The position numbers and the translations under genes are program-made. Below are positions 25,125-64,000 of a stretch of DNA of 64,000 nucleotides, piece after piece. The stretch comes from Gymnothorax reevesii (lineage: Eukaryota; Chordata; Actinopteri; Anguilliformes; Muraenidae). Every line of letters starts with the position of its first letter. Positions within the stretch are counted from its first letter, which is position 1. Location of the stretch: assembly GCA_029721435.1 (NCBI GenBank), contig CM056573.1, positions 4,455,501 to 4,519,500 on the forward strand. The letters run 5' to 3'. The notes under the pieces were generated by a model. That model had not been told where the DNA came from, ran no database searches, and was given only the letters and a program-made list of their open reading frames with translations.

Positions 25125-25465
25125 GTTTGCTTTATTCAAACCTGTGGAACTTCAGGTCTTTAGAAACCTTGGGATCTTCACAACAATTCAAATTGTTGTG
25201 AAGATCCCAAGGTTTCCAAAGATTCCAAATATGTCTAGTGAAATATGTAAAAAATGAAGCATACAATGGATATTTTCTGTTTGATTTAATGCTAAGGCCA
25301 TAAAACATGGCGTTCTGGGTTTGAATATTTCACTCACGATAAGAGTTATGCATCTTCAGTGAAGCTCTGCAACCATCAGGGAGAGAATATGCGTGTGACA
25401 CTGTCCTACGATTTGTAAAAAATGCTTTTTCTAACTTTGGACCCACTTCATAGAAAATTAAAACA
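25125..25465 (+). repeat. Dispersed ~340-bp family, copy 2, with internal palindrome
   Basis: Shares CCTGTGGAACTTCAGG, CATAAAACATGGCGTTCTGG, GGTTTGAATATTTC and AACTTTGGACCCACTTCATA with copy 1. In place of the normal middle it has a 64-bp near-perfect palindrome. Confidence 0.65.
25158..25221. repeat. 64-bp palindrome, 31-bp arms, 2-nt centre
   Basis: Left arm 25158-25188 and right arm 25191-25221 are reverse complements with one mismatch (CTTTAG versus CTTTGG). The centre is CA. The arm sequence occurs once, not inverted, in other copies of the same repeat family. Confidence 0.9.
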
Positions 25466-26459
25466 GAAAGCTGAATTGGCTTATAAAACACCTATCCTTT
25501 ATGTGCTAAACAATAAGCCACATGATTCTGTTAAGCCATTAAAAACAGCCGTGCTGAGTCAGGTACACATTTCCTGGAGCCCAGAGGCCATTATTGTTGC
25601 CTTCTAATGTGTTTCTGCCAGAAGACTGTATTTTCATCCCATTTATTAGCCTGATACAATAAATCTTTGTAATATCTCAACTAAAGCGTCTTACTTACCG
25701 TTTGTAAAAACGAGTTTACAGATTGACTGGACTTGGGTGTTGGTAATGAGCTGTGTGGACCCACTGAAAACCACACACATTGTTTTCAAAGCGAGTGACT
25801 GTGAGTGGGTATGAATGTGGATCTGTCATCTGCCTGTGTTAATGTGCTTAAATTGCATTGTTGGTAGCTGGATGGCTTATTGTAATATAGCTCCTCCTAG
25901 ACTGGCCCAAAGGTTTGGGGTTAGGTCCTCACTGTTACATTAACAATTGTTGTGAAAAGCCCTTCAGGGGACCTCATTAATTGAGGATAGTGTAGTCTTG
26001 AGAGTTCTTTTAAGTGGAATTATGGCTCATTTTTCTCCTGGAAACTCTTCAGGCTCATCTGCAATCTGCTCATTGAAGCTGCGTTTGCTTTCATTTTTGT
26101 GAAGAAAACCGCTGAAAAAAATATTATTGTTTTCGGTACGTGCTTGTATGAACCCACTCTCATTAGCATCATGAGTACAGTTGCCGCTAACTGTTTTATC
26201 ATCCATCCTAAACTGGGGAGAAAATGAGCAGACAGCATTAAAGATCGTTTCATTTGGATTTTGGATCTTTTCACAGGAAGCACAAAGCTAATTTATTCTC
26301 ATCATCATTTCTTTTTGACAGTGCATTGTTTAACCCAAAAAGTTGTGATAAACTAGGCTAATGCTGTCAGTAGATGACAGCAAGGTGTACTGTATCCCCG
26401 AAACGACAGCATTCCCTCCATAGACAAAGCGGCATAGCGAATGGGTAACAGGAAAGGGT

Positions 26460-27310
26460 ATAGGGTCCAAAAAATCAACTCTGGGCTCCAGGATTGTTCA
26501 CTGCAAATTTTGGTCGTAGGGTGACCAATCAGTGAAATGCCCTCTCTTTGCACCAGGGACCATAACAAGAAGTGAGACATGAATCCCATGAAAACTGGAA
26601 ATATTAAGCTTGACCTGGCAGTGGTGCTTCAGGAAAAGTTTTAGGGCCACACAAAACTTTACTTTAAATCCTCTATGCAACAGGGATGATAACAAAAAGT
26701 CTCATGAGATTTCCATTAAAACTGTCAAATAACTGCGGTTTTTATTAGTTGAAAGTTTGGCCTGGTGGCGGCGCTATAGCAAAGGTCATATGATGACCAA
26801 CATCAATGACATGCCAACTCTCAGCCCTGAGAACGATGACATGAAGTGTGACATGATTCCCAACAAAACTGCTTGATTTATTGTATTTACGATGATAAAG
26901 TTTGACCTTGTGGTGATGCTACAGCAAAGGTCGTAGGGTCACACAAAAAACAAGGTTTGTCCTCCATGGACCTCATAGGAACACAAAACATTTCATGCAA
27001 TTCCCATCAAATGGTTAAGTTACTGCTCTTTAAATAAAATTTAAGTTTGGCCTGGTGTAGCACTATAGCATTGGTCATAGGGTGACCAACATTGATAACA
27101 TGCCCAACATCTATCCCAGAAACAATCGCAAGAAGTGACGTGATTACAATCAAAACTGAGTTATTGCAGATGGAAGTATAAAGTTTGACCTGGTGGTGGC
27201 AGAATATGAAAGGTCGCAGGGTCACACTAAAACAATAAGGTTCCTCCTCTTTACGCCATGAATGAACACAAAAAAATTTCCATAAAATTTTCCATTTCCA
27301 TAAAAATTGC
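26460..27310 (+). repeat. Degenerate tandem array, period about 145 bp, five or more units
   Basis: AAGTTTGRCCTGGTGG-type unit starts occur at 26606, 26753, 26898, 27043 and 27181, spaced 147, 145, 145 and 138 bp. Units share GCACTATAGCAAAGGTCATA-, GGGTGACCAACAT- and GAAGTGTGACATGATTCCC-like blocks. A related piece is at about 21965-22060. No coding frame runs through. Confidence 0.75.
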
Positions 27311-27527
27311 TGAAGTTATCGCAAAAAAATGCAGGATCTGCTGTGGTCAAGGCAAAAACAGTATCTCAAACACTTAGTTTTGGTGGAATCAGTGGTGCTC
27401 CATTTGAGGAGATTTTAGCATCAAATTATGACCACAGGAAGCTGAACTGAGGCCAAATTCGCTTTGTACAGGTACAGATGTGTGATTCCTTTACCACATT
27501 TAACACAAGCTTGTATCTACCTTACAG

Positions 27528-64000
<36,473 letters not shown>

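Noticed and set aside
26460..27310. CRISPR-like regular spacing
   Set aside because: Units are 145 bp, degenerate, without constant short repeats and variable spacers, and the genome is vertebrate.

Overview
The window looks like teleost fish nuclear DNA. It holds two vertebrate genes with ordinary GT-AG introns, in a background of Tc1/mariner, gypsy, tRNA-derived SINE, hAT-like and MITE-type repeats typical of ray-finned fish. The species cannot be named from the sequence. Nothing bacterial or plasmid-like was seen.

The right half (about 27.5 kb to the window end) is one large plus-strand gene, otoferlin (otof), the multi-C2-domain membrane protein of hair-cell ribbon synapses. I traced 35 consecutive internal coding exons, 4542 nt in total, which join in one open frame of 1514 codons. 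They cover the linker after C2A, then C2B, FerI, C2C, the FerA/FerB region, C2D, the middle C2-like segment, the acidic/basic linker and C2E. The 5' exons (start codon, C2A) and the 3' exons (C2F, transmembrane anchor) were not found and are probably outside the window.

One otof intron carries an almost pristine LTR retrotransposon in antisense (35713-41709): 496-bp LTRs differing at 2 sites, a 4-bp target duplication, and a single 1594-codon gag-pol frame. Its domain order is protease, integrase, reverse transcriptase, RNase H. That is the Ty1/copia-like order on a Ty3/gypsy-type protein, the hallmark of the Gmr1-like group first described from cod. It is the most interesting object in the window.

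The left part (1-27.5 kb) is mostly repeats. Its one clear gene is a myct1 homologue on the minus strand (exons at 10511-10396 and 8694-8177), encoding a 190-aa single-pass membrane protein with a C-terminal PPPPY motif. Its 5' leader seems to hold two tiny upstream ORFs. A lone plus-strand coiled-coil exon candidate at 13425-13531 is unassigned. Remnants include two degenerate gypsy elements (18.1-20.1 kb plus strand; 61.0-63.6 kb minus strand, the latter split by a mariner remnant), four Tc1/mariner fragments, three kinds of tRNA-derived SINE, MITEs, a 145-bp tandem array, and a dispersed family of about 340 bp with four copies, one containing a 31-bp-arm palindrome.
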